Positions 21,294 through 32,256 of a stretch of 64,000 nucleotides of DNA are shown here, piece by piece. The position numbers and the translations under genes were made by a program. The stretch's first letter is position 1; every line of letters starts with the position of its first letter. The notes beneath the pieces were generated by a model. The model saw only the letters and a program-made list of their open reading frames with translations, ran no database searches and was not told the origin of the DNA. The stretch comes from Sambucus nigra (taxonomy: Eukaryota; Streptophyta; Magnoliopsida; Dipsacales; Adoxaceae): assembly GCA_949130495.1 (NCBI GenBank), contig CASBWL010000047.1, forward strand, positions 1,302,001 to 1,366,000, in the 5' to 3' direction.

Positions 21294-22222
21294 GCGAGCG
21301 CGGATCCGCATCATTTAATGGATCTGGGTTGGCCCCACAAATCGGTTTTAAAACTTTTTTTATTTTGATTATCACTGCTTTTTTAAAAGTTGTTTGATAA
21401 AAAAATCTTTTTCTTCTGTCAAAATTGTTTTTTATTGCAACAAACATCTTTTGCTAAAAAAAATGTTTTTTCTTTCGTTTTTGTTGTGTCGTGCCATATG
21501 TGTCGGTTGAGATCTGCTGACATGACGTGTTCGATTGGTAATTGTCTTATGAACTTGGGGTCACGCCAGTGATAATAACCAGTGTCACGATCACCACAAT
21601 ACATTTTTTAAAAATACATATAGTTGTTGCCTTCTAAAAAAAAGCGGAAAATGTAGTTTTAACGAAAACCAAACAAAAATAAATAAATAAAATTTTCAGC
21701 AAAATACATTTGTTTTAACTAGTTTAAACACAAAAAATAGTTCTTAACCCAAAAAAAAAAAACAGCTTGACCGAAACATAAAAACACGTTTTTTTATCAA
21801 AGTAAAAAAAGTTTGAACCAAGAAGAACAAGTTCGAAACATGTCAACATCAATTTATATGTGTCGATCGCGACACTGGTTATTGTTTGCGGATCGCAACA
21901 CGTGATGTTAGTGTATCGCAACTGACACAAATGACACGAGACGACACGACATGACAAAAACAAAAGAAAAACATTTTTTTAGCAAAAATCGTTCTTATGA
22001 ATAAAAAACAATTTTGACAAAAATGAAACATTTTTTTAAAGAAAATAGCGTTTCTTAAACGCGTTTTAACACAAAAAATATATTTTAGGGAGAAAAAAAG
22101 AACAACTTTATCGAAAATAAATAAATAACAATTTTTATCAAAATATTTTTTTTTAAAATTGATTTTGTTAGTGCCACTACCGCGATCCCACATCCATTAA
22201 ATGATGCGGATCCGCGCCGGCG
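21294..22222. mobile_element. Fold-back element, unit 4
   Basis: Same arms and loop as 13,791-14,716, both outer termini present (GCGCGGATCCGC on the left, GCGGATCCGCG on the right). Confidence 0.7.
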
Positions 22223-22299
22223 ACAATAACCGTTGCCTACAACACGAACATGTCTAAATGAAAAATGGCATAATGGGAACTCTTCTTTAGGCAAACAAT

Positions 22300-22690
22300 A
22301 TATATTTTGTATTGTGTCGTATTTTAATTGATTCGTGCTCATCTAAATAAAAATAAGAATTTGTGTTACCGTGTTTCATTTTTAATTGGCCGTGTTAGCG
22401 TTAGGTACAAAAATGTGAAGGTCATGTTCTGTTTTAATTGGTTCGTAACAGTGTTAGATAAATAAAACATGTATATTTCATATTGTGTTGCATTTTATTT
22501 TATTCATGCTCATGTTTAAAAAAATAGGAATTTATGTTGTCTCGTGTTATTTTTAAATGGTCGTGTTTGTGGTTGGTAAATAAAAAGGAAGGTCATATTC
22601 TAATTTAATTTGTTCGAGATCGTGAAAGATAAATAAAATAAAAATCTTATTTTGTCATATTTTAATTCAGTCTTCTTCATATTTAGCGAT
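22300..22690 (+). repeat. Degenerate minisatellite, unit 4
   Basis: Same degraded 55-65-bp repeats as 14,800-15,180. Confidence 0.6.
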
Positions 22691-23601
22691 TAATTTAAAA
22701 TATTTTAAAATTATTTATTTGAAATTAAAATGAAAATTAGAATAAAAGAGAAAATATTAGTTATGATTAAAATTTTGTCCATTAAACTCCAATCAATCCA
22801 AGAAGATAAATAAAGAAGATAAATTATTATGACAAATCATCTTGTTCTAAATTGAAGTGGCATGCCATGTCAGCCAGTTGAGTTAGGCGGTAAGCTTTTG
22901 CCGGTACATAAAGCAATTTCTCTAAATGAAAAATATCACAAATATTTTTTATACAATATAAAATTTCATCTCAAAACAATTTTTTTTCCTAGGTAGTTGT
23001 GAAAAAAAATTAATTCTGCATTACGTAATTTAATTCAGACATTAGTAAAAGAATAACTGCACGCATATTGCATCGTTATTAAAAAAAAGTTTCCAACAAA
23101 GAAATAAACCTTAAAAAATACAAACCAAGTAAATCTTGAGTCAGAGAGAAAGTTATTAACATGTAGTAAATTCATGTAATATTAGAGAATGGGAACACAG
23201 ATTGATAACATCCATGCATTGAAACAGATCCAAACAAAAATTGCCCAAAAATACAAATATGCTCTTACCCATTTCAAAAATTTATTATCCCACGAACACC
23301 ATTTCAATCATTGACACCAAACCCAAATACATTTCGCACCACGTTATTCATATGTAAAATATAAATATATAAGCTAGCCTTGGATAATAGAAGCACCCAT
23401 GCCGCATCAAATACCGACTTCAACGGGTTCCTCTTTGTTAAGATTCAATTCATAATTTTCCTCTTTGATCTCATTCGTCATAGTTTCATTTCCAATCATT
23501 TCATCTACCTTCAAATTTTCTTCATTTTCGGACACTGCCAACTCATCTCTTTTATCAGTCGCGCCATCTTTTTTCCCAATCATAGCATTTTTTTCATTCT
23601 C

Positions 23602-25421
23602 TGTAATAACCCTCGCTTATGAGAACACGTTTTATATTTATTTACTAGATATGGTAATTAGATATGAAATGTTGGAATCTGAATTGAGTATTACCTTAAT
23701 GAAGAAAAGTTATTATTCACTATGAGTTTGCATATATATCGTAACTATGGGTGAATATTTCCATGATATGTTTTATAATATCATGAGAATTAAAAAGATA
23801 TTTGGCTTAATAATGAGACAGGGACTTAAAATGAATTATAAAATATCCAAATGATAATTTGGAGGCCGTAGTTGAGTCCGGAACGTGCAAGATAGTCAAA
23901 TAATGTGCCATATTGTATTTTGAGGTTTTGGGCATTTTTGACTGATTTTGCATTAAATATGCAGTTGCGTATTATTTTATCGCGATATCCATTAATTAAG
24001 TTTGGATTTTTTACTAAAGGCGCGATTTATGTCTTCGGTAAGTCACTATTCACCAAATTGTATTTCCTAAACCTAGAGAGCTAGAGAGAGGAAGAGAATG
24101 AGTAGAGAAAGAAAAGAGATTGGAGATTTGAGAAGGATTTTTGCTCTTACACCAAGAAAGTCTGCAACTTCTGAATTGAGGCATGTTTCTTACTTGCTAT
24201 TTGTGGTTTAAGATAAATGATTTGTAATGATAATGATGTATTGATCATGGTTTAGCTATTTTAGCATTTTCTTTATGTATTTGTGGGTTTTGATCCATTC
24301 AAAAAATGATTGGGATGATTGATGAGGTTTAAGGTGGTCACTAGTAGAATTGATGATATATTGGTGATGATAAATGAGTTTGGTTTGAGGAGATTTGGGT
24401 TGAGAGTATATTTTGAGTCCAAGACTCCATAGCCAAAACTTGGCAAAATCGCAGGCCCGAATCGATTCCGCCCTCTGGGCGAATCGATTCGCTTAGGTCC
24501 AGTGCCCAGGTCTAGGTGAACCGAATCGATTTGGTTTGGTCCGAATCGATTCGGCAGTTATGAAGAAACTCAATCTTTCTGACCGAATCGATTCGGTTTT
24601 AATCCGAATCGATTCGGCAATTATGCAGAATCCCAGGTATTCTGAACGAATCGATTTGGCCAGGCCGAATCGATTCGGAAACCCTGCACTTTTCAAATTT
24701 TTCTTTTTCAATTTTTAAGTCCTTTTCTTTAGGATTAGTGATTAGGGGACTTCTTAAATGAAGTAAATATAGGGTATTAGAGTATTAGTTGAGTTTGGTT
24801 GACTCCCTAGACTCGAAGGGGTTCATCTAGGGTTCATGTCAAGGGGGAAGTTTAAAGAAATGTTTAGGCATTTCTTGTGTCGTGTAGTTTTATAAGAAAT
24901 TAGGAAATCTTAAGGTCGAATTTGGAGACTTTAGGAGTAAATGTGAACGAGATCTTACTTGATGATTTGTATAAAGTCCAAAAAGGGACATTTGGATGAA
25001 ATAACTTGGGAATTTAAATATTCTTCGAGGTTATTAGAATGAGGTGAAGTACACAACCATAATGCATTTGGTAAAATGTAAAATGAATAAAGTAAATGAT
25101 AATTTACTAAATCATGTAATGGAAATTAATAAAATGGATATTACACACCTCTCTAAATACCATCTTAAGGGAAGTCCGTGCGTGAGGTGAAGCACCCTGG
25201 CTAATGAATGCAGGGCGGATATAGTCCTAGGCCATATGAGCGCTTGTTTTATTTTTTCTGCGATGGGTAGGAGATTTCGGGTGTGGTCTTGACTATCCCG
25301 CAGGCATATGGCCGCTTCCCGACGTTTCGATAGGATCCCAGGTTGTCTTATACAGGCCCGGGAAGATGATGGTTATTTAGGGGCGCGCACATTGGGGAAA
25401 CCCGGACGAGCGGTCTTAGAA

Positions 25422-25463
<42 letters not shown>

Positions 25464-26328
25464 TATAACCATTCTATTATCGAGTTGGACTCGATGGAAC
25501 ACTAATGCCATAAAGAGCAAAGCATATGCCACAAGGAGCATACAATTGAGATAAGTGCCACAAAGAGCACATGATAATAATTGTATTCCTGATAAGGAAT
25601 GGAAAGGAGATAAAAGGAAAATTATGAAGGATGAAAAAGGCTTATGATTACTTATTTTCCCTTATATAATTGAATTTCACTTTAATAACCATTTAACTGC
25701 TTTAGTTCCTTACATGATGTTAGCATGCTTAATTATTGCATTCTTGTCATACTTGTCATTTATCTGGTGATCATATATAACCGGCCTCTGACCGGTTCTT
25801 CTTTCTTGTTGTATATGTACATATTATCCATTCAGGTGTTTCGCCGCAAGGTCGCCAGTAATGACCTTCCCCTCCCTGAGTCTTTTGAGGAGCCGTGACA
25901 TTTTGCGGGTTTCACGGGATATTTTGTGTAGACGCCTCCATTTTTGTTTCTTGCTATGTTCAGTCTTTATTCGGGCGTGTTGCCCATATGGTTGTAATTG
26001 TATAATGAATGTATTATGTAACGCATGAAACTTATTTTATATTTTATGGAGTGTAGTGACCGACGTTTCATTCGGTCCTTTCTTTATTATTGTTGGTCTA
26101 TATATATATGCCTGTGGGAGTTTCCAGCCTCTTTTCTACTATGGGTTGTTGAAAATGCTTTCTTTAAATTTCAAACTAAATTTTGATAACCCGTTTTCAA
26201 GAATATAGTGTGGTTATTCCGTATACTTCTTATGTTGTTGTGATGCTGAGAATGTATTCTATCCATGATTTCTGTTTTATCGGGGTATCGGGCTGGCCAC
26301 CCCATATTTCGGATAGCGGGTTGTCACA
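23602..26328 (+). mobile_element. Solo LTR, Ty3/gypsy family of the 35.6-36.4 kb LTR
   Basis: It runs from TGTAATAACCCTCGC to GCGGGTTGTCACA, 2,727 bp. The flanks are TTCTC on the left and TTTTC on the right, a 5-bp duplication with one later change; the intact ORF in other copies has a single TTCTC there. Start and end match the 5' LTR of the gypsy remnant at 35,584-36,397. It contains the AATCGATT palindrome array (24,458-24,678) and a TA microsatellite (about 25,424-25,461). No internal region or second LTR remains, so LTR-LTR recombination is the likely origin. Confidence 0.9.
24458..24678. repeat. TCGA-centred palindrome array, CGAATCGATTCG type
   Basis: Eight copies of CGAATCGATTCG or one-base variants start at 24,458, 24,480, 24,522, 24,542, 24,584, 24,605, 24,647 and 24,666. 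Spacings are 22, 42, 20, 42, 21, 42 and 19 bp, so the sites form four pairs and all lie near multiples of 21 bp. The whole can also be read as four degenerate repeats of about 63 bp. Confidence 0.9.
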
Positions 26329-27031
26329 TTTTCCTCCATAACCGACCCCTCATTTTTTATAGGCACTCCATCTTTTTTCTCAATGATTTCATTTTCTTTA
26401 TTTTCAATATGCACATCCTCTTTTGCCTCAATCTTAGATTTTTCCTCATACGTGGGGATGAGTTCCTTATTCTCAATAGCAACTTCATTTTGGTTGGTTT
26501 CTTTGAGATTCTTATTTTCTCCTTCTTTTGGCATGACCTCCTCATCTATCTTGAAGTTTGACACATTCACCGCATTTGAACAGCAATAGTTGTTTTTCTC
26601 CATCTAAGCTCTCTAAACTCACAAACAAGAATAATAAATGTTGGCCAAAGAGATATGTAGAATAGATGTGCGTAGGCTTATTTATAAAAATAGTTAGCCC
26701 TTTTGCATTCTCTTAACTTTAATACATATCAAAATAGTTTGCCCTTTTGCATTCTCTTAACTTTAATGCATATGGGTGGAAAACCAACAAGTTAATGTTT
26801 GAGAGAAATGTAAGATTTGGAAAGCCAAAAGGTTATTCGTAATGGAGTAAATTGCTTTATTTTGAAGCGGGAATGACTATAGACGTCTTAGTGGGCACTC
26901 TTTTTTATCAGGGGCGTTATATATTTTTTTAATTAATTCAATGATATATTATTTGACAATTGATTAAATATATCTTTTATTATGAAGACATTACAGTTGT
27001 TTTACTAAGTTTAGACTCTATTTACTAATGA

Positions 27032-27254
27032 CTAGTTTTAAACCCTCCACGATGCACAAATGGAAATATGAAGAAATGTAGTTTCATTTTTTCATGGCTA
27101 TGGTTAAAATATTCTTTAATATTAAACAGTTCATTGAATTTCTTATAAAAACATTGTAATGATATTGCTTTTTAGTTTTTATTTCAGAATTAAATCTCAT
27201 TTAAATCTTAGAATTTGATAAACTTGGCTACGCATCGTGTGGCCTGCATACTAG
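27032..27254. mobile_element. Segment with Helitron-like 3' termini at both edges (unit 4)
   Basis: Third copy of the segment at 16,799-17,021; the left hairpin is more degraded (CTCCACGATGCACAA). Confidence 0.4.
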
Positions 27255-29228
27255 TATTTACTATTTTGAGACTCAAAATATGTGCCATAAGTGCACAAAT
27301 TATTATTTTCCTTATAGGGTAAATTTCAATTACAATTAATTTTTTTTCCAAAAAGATTACCACAAATTTATGTCAACATTATGAAAATACGTGAAGATAA
27401 AATTGAAATATCCTATGTACACTAATGAAATTCTTAAACCCAAAAAGATACCAACAAGTATAATAAGCCGAAGAAGATAATATTTTACTGTATTTTGGAA
27501 GTGAGACTCAATAAACAAACATTAAATTCATACAATATAGAATGGGAGCGTTATATTTCTCTTTCATAAAGTCATGGGTTTTGATATGTACCTTGTTTGT
27601 ATGAGACTTGTGAATAAAGATACCACTTGTACACATCAGCTAGTTTCGTATAAATGTACTATTTTCGCCAAAAAGAATATGGCAACTACAAAAATTGAGT
27701 TTTTAGACTCGTTAGGAATTATATTTGGAAAATAAACCGTCGACAAAGAGTAATTAGATTCGTTGTTAGCAAATTCGGGTCAAAATCACCTTCACTAAGT
27801 CCAAACTCACTAAGCCTTCGGTATTTTACATATCATGTCCTATTTGGTTTGTATTTTGTTTCGACCATGTTCATATCATTTTTTTACGGGTCATATCATG
27901 TAGTTATAGTAAAAAATTAATCAAAACTTTGTTCGATAAGTTGTCGTCTGTTGCAGATCCATCAATTAGTAATCCGATTTGGTCATGGCTCCATCCAAAC
28001 CAGTTAAAAAAGTGATAGGATAATGTCTTGGGAACGGGTGGTATCTCAATATGCTTCTCCTACTATTAAGGCAACATGGTTCAAACATCAAAATAATAAA
28101 AATTAGTGCACGTTTGTTTTAAGTTCCACACTATAAAAATTCCAAAAACACGTTAATATGAAGTGTGACGCAACAATTTCTCAGTTAATCTCAGCAACAA
28201 GTCAGAAGTAAAGGAGTTAGTTTTCAAACATCTAACAAAAATTTGAAAGGGTGTAATATCTCAACAAACTACCCAAAATGAAATGAAGGAGAAGTTACAC
28301 ATATCATATCACATTATCTTGAATTATACTAATCAGATAGAAAAAGTATGAAATAAGGAAATAACAGAATAATGGCTTTGTATCAAAAATTATATTTGTG
28401 ACATAGCATAACAATCAAAAAACAATATATTTTGTTTCAAATTTATGTAAAGTTATAGAAATATGCGTTATTGCTCTTTCAAAATACCATACAAACACTA
28501 AATAAAAAACAATTTTTTGACAGCCTTTGGTTTTCTTAAGGCTCATAATATTTTTGGCTCTAATTTCACATATATATTTGTCTTAACTTATAAGTTATGA
28601 TAGCCCAAACAAAATTTGTTTAGTATTAATATTATTGTACTTATTTTAAATTTCCAATTCACCCATTTAATTTGATCTAATTATAAAATTGGGCACGATC
28701 AACGGAAATAATGGAATAAAAAATGATCGAAAACTGAAGCTTCATATCTGTATTCCAATGATATATGGATGGATCCATTTGACCTATTTGATTAAAAAGA
28801 GGAATGCTATAGGAACCGACTAAATGCATCGGAATACCCCCACCGGTTGATGTGGCTAACTGAGTTGGCAAGCACCCATGCAAGTAAATAAGCCTAAACC
28901 AAGAGAAATGTTTCTTGCGTGGCCTGATGATGATGTTTATCCAAACAACAACTTCCATTTGGGAGTTAAAAACACATCAAAGTCATTAATTTTTTGTTTG
29001 TAAAATATAACTTTCAAGTTAAAAAAAAAACAGTACAATCAAAAATGATAAATACACGTTATATATAAATATATGTAACAAAACATATGTTAAAATTATG
29101 TTTTAAAATTAGATAAGACAAGACACGAAATCATTTTTTTTACTTAACACAATCCAATTAAAAAGTTACACAATGCGATTATGAATCATCTAGTTTTTAA
29201 CAAACACGATCACGATCCAAATAAAAAA

Positions 29229-30143
29229 GCGAGCGCGGATCTGCATCATTTAATGGATCTGGGTTGGCGCCACAAATCGGTTTTAAAACTTTTTTTATGT
29301 TGATTATCACTGCTTTTTTAAAAGTTGTTTGATAAAAAAATCTTTTGCTTCTGTCAAAATTGTTTTTAATTGTTACAAACATCTTTTTGCTAAAAAAAAT
29401 GCTTTTTCTTTTGTTTTTGTTGTGTCATGTCATATGTGTCGGTTGAGATATGCTGACATGACGTGTTCGATTGGTAATTGTCTTCTGAACTTGGGGTCAC
29501 GCCAGTGATAATAACCAGTGTCACGATCACCACAATACATTTTTTAAAAATACATATAGTTGTTGCCTTCTAAAAGAAAAGAGGAAAATGCAGTTTGAAT
29601 GAAAACCAAACAAAAAATAAAATAAAAAATTCAGCAAAATAATTTTTTTTAACTAGTTTAAACACAAAAAATAGTTCTTAACCCAAAAAAAATAGCTTGA
29701 CCGAAACATAAAAACACGTTTTTTATCAAAGTAAAAAAAGTCTGACCCAAGAAAAACAAGTTTGTAACATGTCAACATCAATTTATATTTGTCGATCGCG
29801 ACACTGGTTATTGTTTGCGGATCGCAACACGTGATGTTAGTGTATCGCAACTGACACAAATGACACGACATGACAAAAACAAAAGTAAAACGTTTTTTTA
29901 GCAAAAATCGTTCTTATGAATAAAAAACAATTTTGACAAAAATAAAATATTTTTTAAAAGAAAATAGCGTTTCTTAAACTAGTTTTAACACAAAAAATAG
30001 ATTTTAGGGAGAAGAAAAGAACAACTTTATCGAAAATAAACAAATAACAGTTTTTATCAAAATAAAAAAATGTTTTAAAATCGATTTGTTAGTGCCACTA
30101 CCGCGATCCCACATCCATTAAATGATGCGGATCCGCGCCGGCG
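29229..30143. mobile_element. Fold-back element, unit 5
   Basis: Same structure as 13,791-14,716. The left terminus has one change (GGATCTGC), the right is intact (GGATCCGCG). Confidence 0.7.
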
Positions 30144-31329
30144 ACAATAACCGCTGCCAACAACACGAACATGCCTAAATGAAAAATGGCATAATGGGAA
30201 CTCTTATTTGGGCAAACAATATATATTTTGTATTGTGTCGTATTTTAATTGATTCGTGCTCATCTAAATAAAAATAAAAATTTGTGTTACCTTGTTTCAT
30301 TTTTAATTGGTCGTGTTAGTGTTCAGTACAAAAAAGTGAAGGTCATGTTCTGTTTTAATTGGTTCGTAACAGTGTTAGATAAATAAAAAAATGTATATTT
30401 CATATTGTGTTGCATTTTATTTTATTCATGCTCATTGTCAAAAAAATAGGAATTGATGTTGTCTCGTGTTAGTTTTAAATGGTCGTGTCTGTGTTTGGTA
30501 AATGAAAATGAAGGTCGTATTCTAATTTAATTTGTTCGAGATCGTGTTAGATAAAAAAAATAAAAATCTTATTGTCTCATATTTTAATTGACTCTTCTTC
30601 ATATTTAGAGATTAATTTATAATATTTTAAAATTATTTATTTGAAATTAAAATGAAAATTAGAATAACAGAGAAAATATTGGTTATGATTAAAATTTTGT
30701 CCATTAAACTCCAATCAATCCAACAAGATAAATAAAGAAGATAAATTATTATGACAAATCATCTTGTTCTAAATTGAAGTGGCATGCCATGTCATCCAGT
30801 TGAGTTAGGCGGTAAGCTTTTGCCGGTACATAAAGCAATTTCTCTAAATGAAAAATATCACAAATATTTTTTATACAATATAAAATATCATCTCAAAACT
30901 ATTTTTTTTCCTAGGTAAATTGTGAAAAAAAATTAATTATGCATTACGTAATTTAATTCAGACATTAGTAAAAGAATAACTACACGCAGATTGCATTGTT
31001 ATTAAAAAAAAGTTTCCAACAAAGAAATAAAACTTGAAAAATACAAACCAAATAAATCTTGAGTCAGAGAGAAAGTTATTGACATGTAGTAAATTCATGT
31101 AATATTAGAGAATGGGAACACAGATTCATAACATCCATGTATTGAAACAGATCCAAACAAAAATTGCGCAAAAATACAAATATGCTCTTACCCATTTCAA
31201 AAACTTATTATCCCACGAACACCTTTTCAATCATTGACACCAAACCCAAATACATTTCCCACCACTTTATTCATATATAAAATATAAATATATAAGCTAG
31301 CCTTGGGTAATAGAAGCACCCATGTTGTA

Positions 31330-31794
31330 TCATATACCGACTTCAACGGGTTCCTCTTTGTTAAGATTCAATTCATCATTTTCCTCTTTGATCTCATTCT
31401 TCATAGTTTCATTTCCAATCATTTCATCTACCTTCAAATTTTCTTCATTTTCGGACACTGCCAACTCATCTTTTTTATCAGTCGCACCATCTTTTTTCCC
31501 AGTCATAGCATTTTTTTCATTCTCCTCCATAACCAACCCCTCATTTTTTATAGGCACTCCATCTTTTTTCTCAATGATTTCATTTTCCATATTTTCAATA
31601 TGCACATCCACTTTTGCCTCAATCTTAGATTTTTCCTCATTCGTGGGCATGAGTTCCTTATTCTCAATAGCAACTTCATTTTGGTTGGCTTCTTTGAGAT
31701 TCTTATTTTCTCCTTCTTTTGGCATGACCTCCTCATCTATCTTGAAGTTTGACACATTCACCTCATTTGAATGGCAATAGTTGTTTTTCTCCAT
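31330..31794 (-). CDS. Glu/Lys-rich small protein, copy 4 (intact 154-codon frame)
   Basis: Unknown function. This is the cleanest array copy: ATG at 31,794 (MEKNNYCHSNEVNVSNFK), then an uninterrupted acidic/basic low-complexity sequence with short recurring words such as ENKE, ENEK, EKKDG and NEEN, ending EEPVEVGI. No signal peptide, membrane segment or catalytic motif is seen; a disordered charged protein would be expected. A TATAAATA box (31,871-31,878) lies 77 bp upstream of the ATG, a reasonable core-promoter distance. Upstream of that is a 44-bp direct repeat (31,885-31,965). The frame is kept open in copies 4 and 5 but damaged in copies 1 to 3, so a real gene family or a decaying one are both possible. 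Confidence 0.4.
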   Translation of the reverse strand: MEKNNYCHSNEVNVSNFKIDEEVMPKEGENKNLKEANQNEVAIENKELMPTNEEKSKIEAKVDVHIENMENEIIEKKDGVPIKNEGLVMEENEKNAMTGKKDGATDKKDELAVSENEENLKVDEMIGNETMKNEIKEENDELNLNKEEPVEVGI

Positions 31795-31870
31795 CTAAGC
31801 TCTCTAAACTCACAAAGAACAATAATAAAATGTTGGCCAAAGGGATATGTAGAATCGATGTGCGTAGGCT

Positions 31871-31878
31871 TATTTATA
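31871..31878 (-). promoter_or_regulatory. TATA box of Glu/Lys-rich copy 4
   Basis: TATAAATA, 77 bp upstream of the ATG at 31,794, in the same context as in the other four copies. Confidence 0.5.
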
Positions 31879-31884
31879 AAAACA

Positions 31885-31965
31885 GTTAGCCCTTTTGCAT
31901 TCTCTTAACTTTAATACATATCAAAATAGTTAGCCCTTTTGCATTCTCTTAACTTTAATGCATAT
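31885..31965 (-). repeat. 44-bp direct repeat upstream of the TATA box
   Basis: Two near-identical blocks starting GTTAGCCCTTTTGCATTCTC at 31,885 and 31,929 (period 44). The same duplication precedes copies 1, 2, 3 and 5, and a single block remains near 58,756. It may duplicate promoter elements, but no factor site is certain. Confidence 0.55.
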
Positions 31966-32159
31966 GGGTGGAAAACCAACAAGTTAACGTTTGAAAGAAA
32001 TGTAATATTTGGAAAGCCAAAAGGTTATTCGTAATTGAGTAAATCACTTTATTTTGAAGCGGGAATGACTATAGACGTCTTAGTGGGCACTCTTTTTTAT
32101 CAGGGGTGTTATATATTTTTTTAATTAATTCAATCATATATTATTTTAGAATTGATTAA

Positions 32160-32256
32160 ATATAACTTTTATTATGAAGACATTACAATTGATTAAATAT
32201 TATTTGACAATTGATTAAATATTATTTGACAATTTATTAAATAACTTTTATTTGAC
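32160..32256. repeat. Filler-like repeats at the unit 5/gypsy junction
   Basis: Three overlapping copies of a sequence containing ACAATTGATTAAATATTATT (the last imperfect), with pieces of AACTTTTATT and TATTTGACA, lie just before gypsy sequence begins near 32,257. All pieces are present once in the adjacent normal sequence of the other units (for example 19,020-19,050). Confidence 0.55.

Larger units (their letters stand above)
23401..26609 (-). pseudogene. Glu/Lys-rich small protein, copy 3 (split by a solo LTR)
   Basis: The 3' part lies at 23,401-23,601 and the 5' part at 26,329-26,603, separated by a 2.7-kb solo LTR. The 5' part begins MEKNNYCCSNAVNVSNFK at an ATG and is open up to the insertion. 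The two parts together match copies 1, 2 and 4. The insertion lies within the stretch that reads GLVMEENEKN in copy 4. Copy 3 cannot make the full protein. Confidence 0.6.
19760..27689 (+). repeat. Tandem unit 4 (with solo-LTR insertion)
   Basis: Without the 2.7-kb LTR the copy is about 5.2 kb and has every segment of unit 2: a 93-codon frame region (20,743-21,024), fold-back element, minisatellite, Glu/Lys-rich ORF (split) and tail. Around 20,335 it carries the uninterrupted site that the large retrotransposon used in unit 1. Confidence 0.85.
27690..32256 (+). repeat. Tandem unit 5 (3' end cut by gypsy remnant)
   Basis: Complete from the leader through the Glu/Lys-rich ORF and promoter. It ends in the AT-rich stretch near 32,160-32,256, short of the 223-bp Helitron-like segment and the tail. 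The 93-codon frame is at 28,677-28,958 and the minisatellite at about 30,230-30,610. Confidence 0.8.

Noticed and set aside
24458..24678. CRISPR-like array of short palindromic repeats
   Set aside because: Spacers are short and partly repeated, the repeats are 12 bp, and the context is a plant LTR. Not CRISPR.
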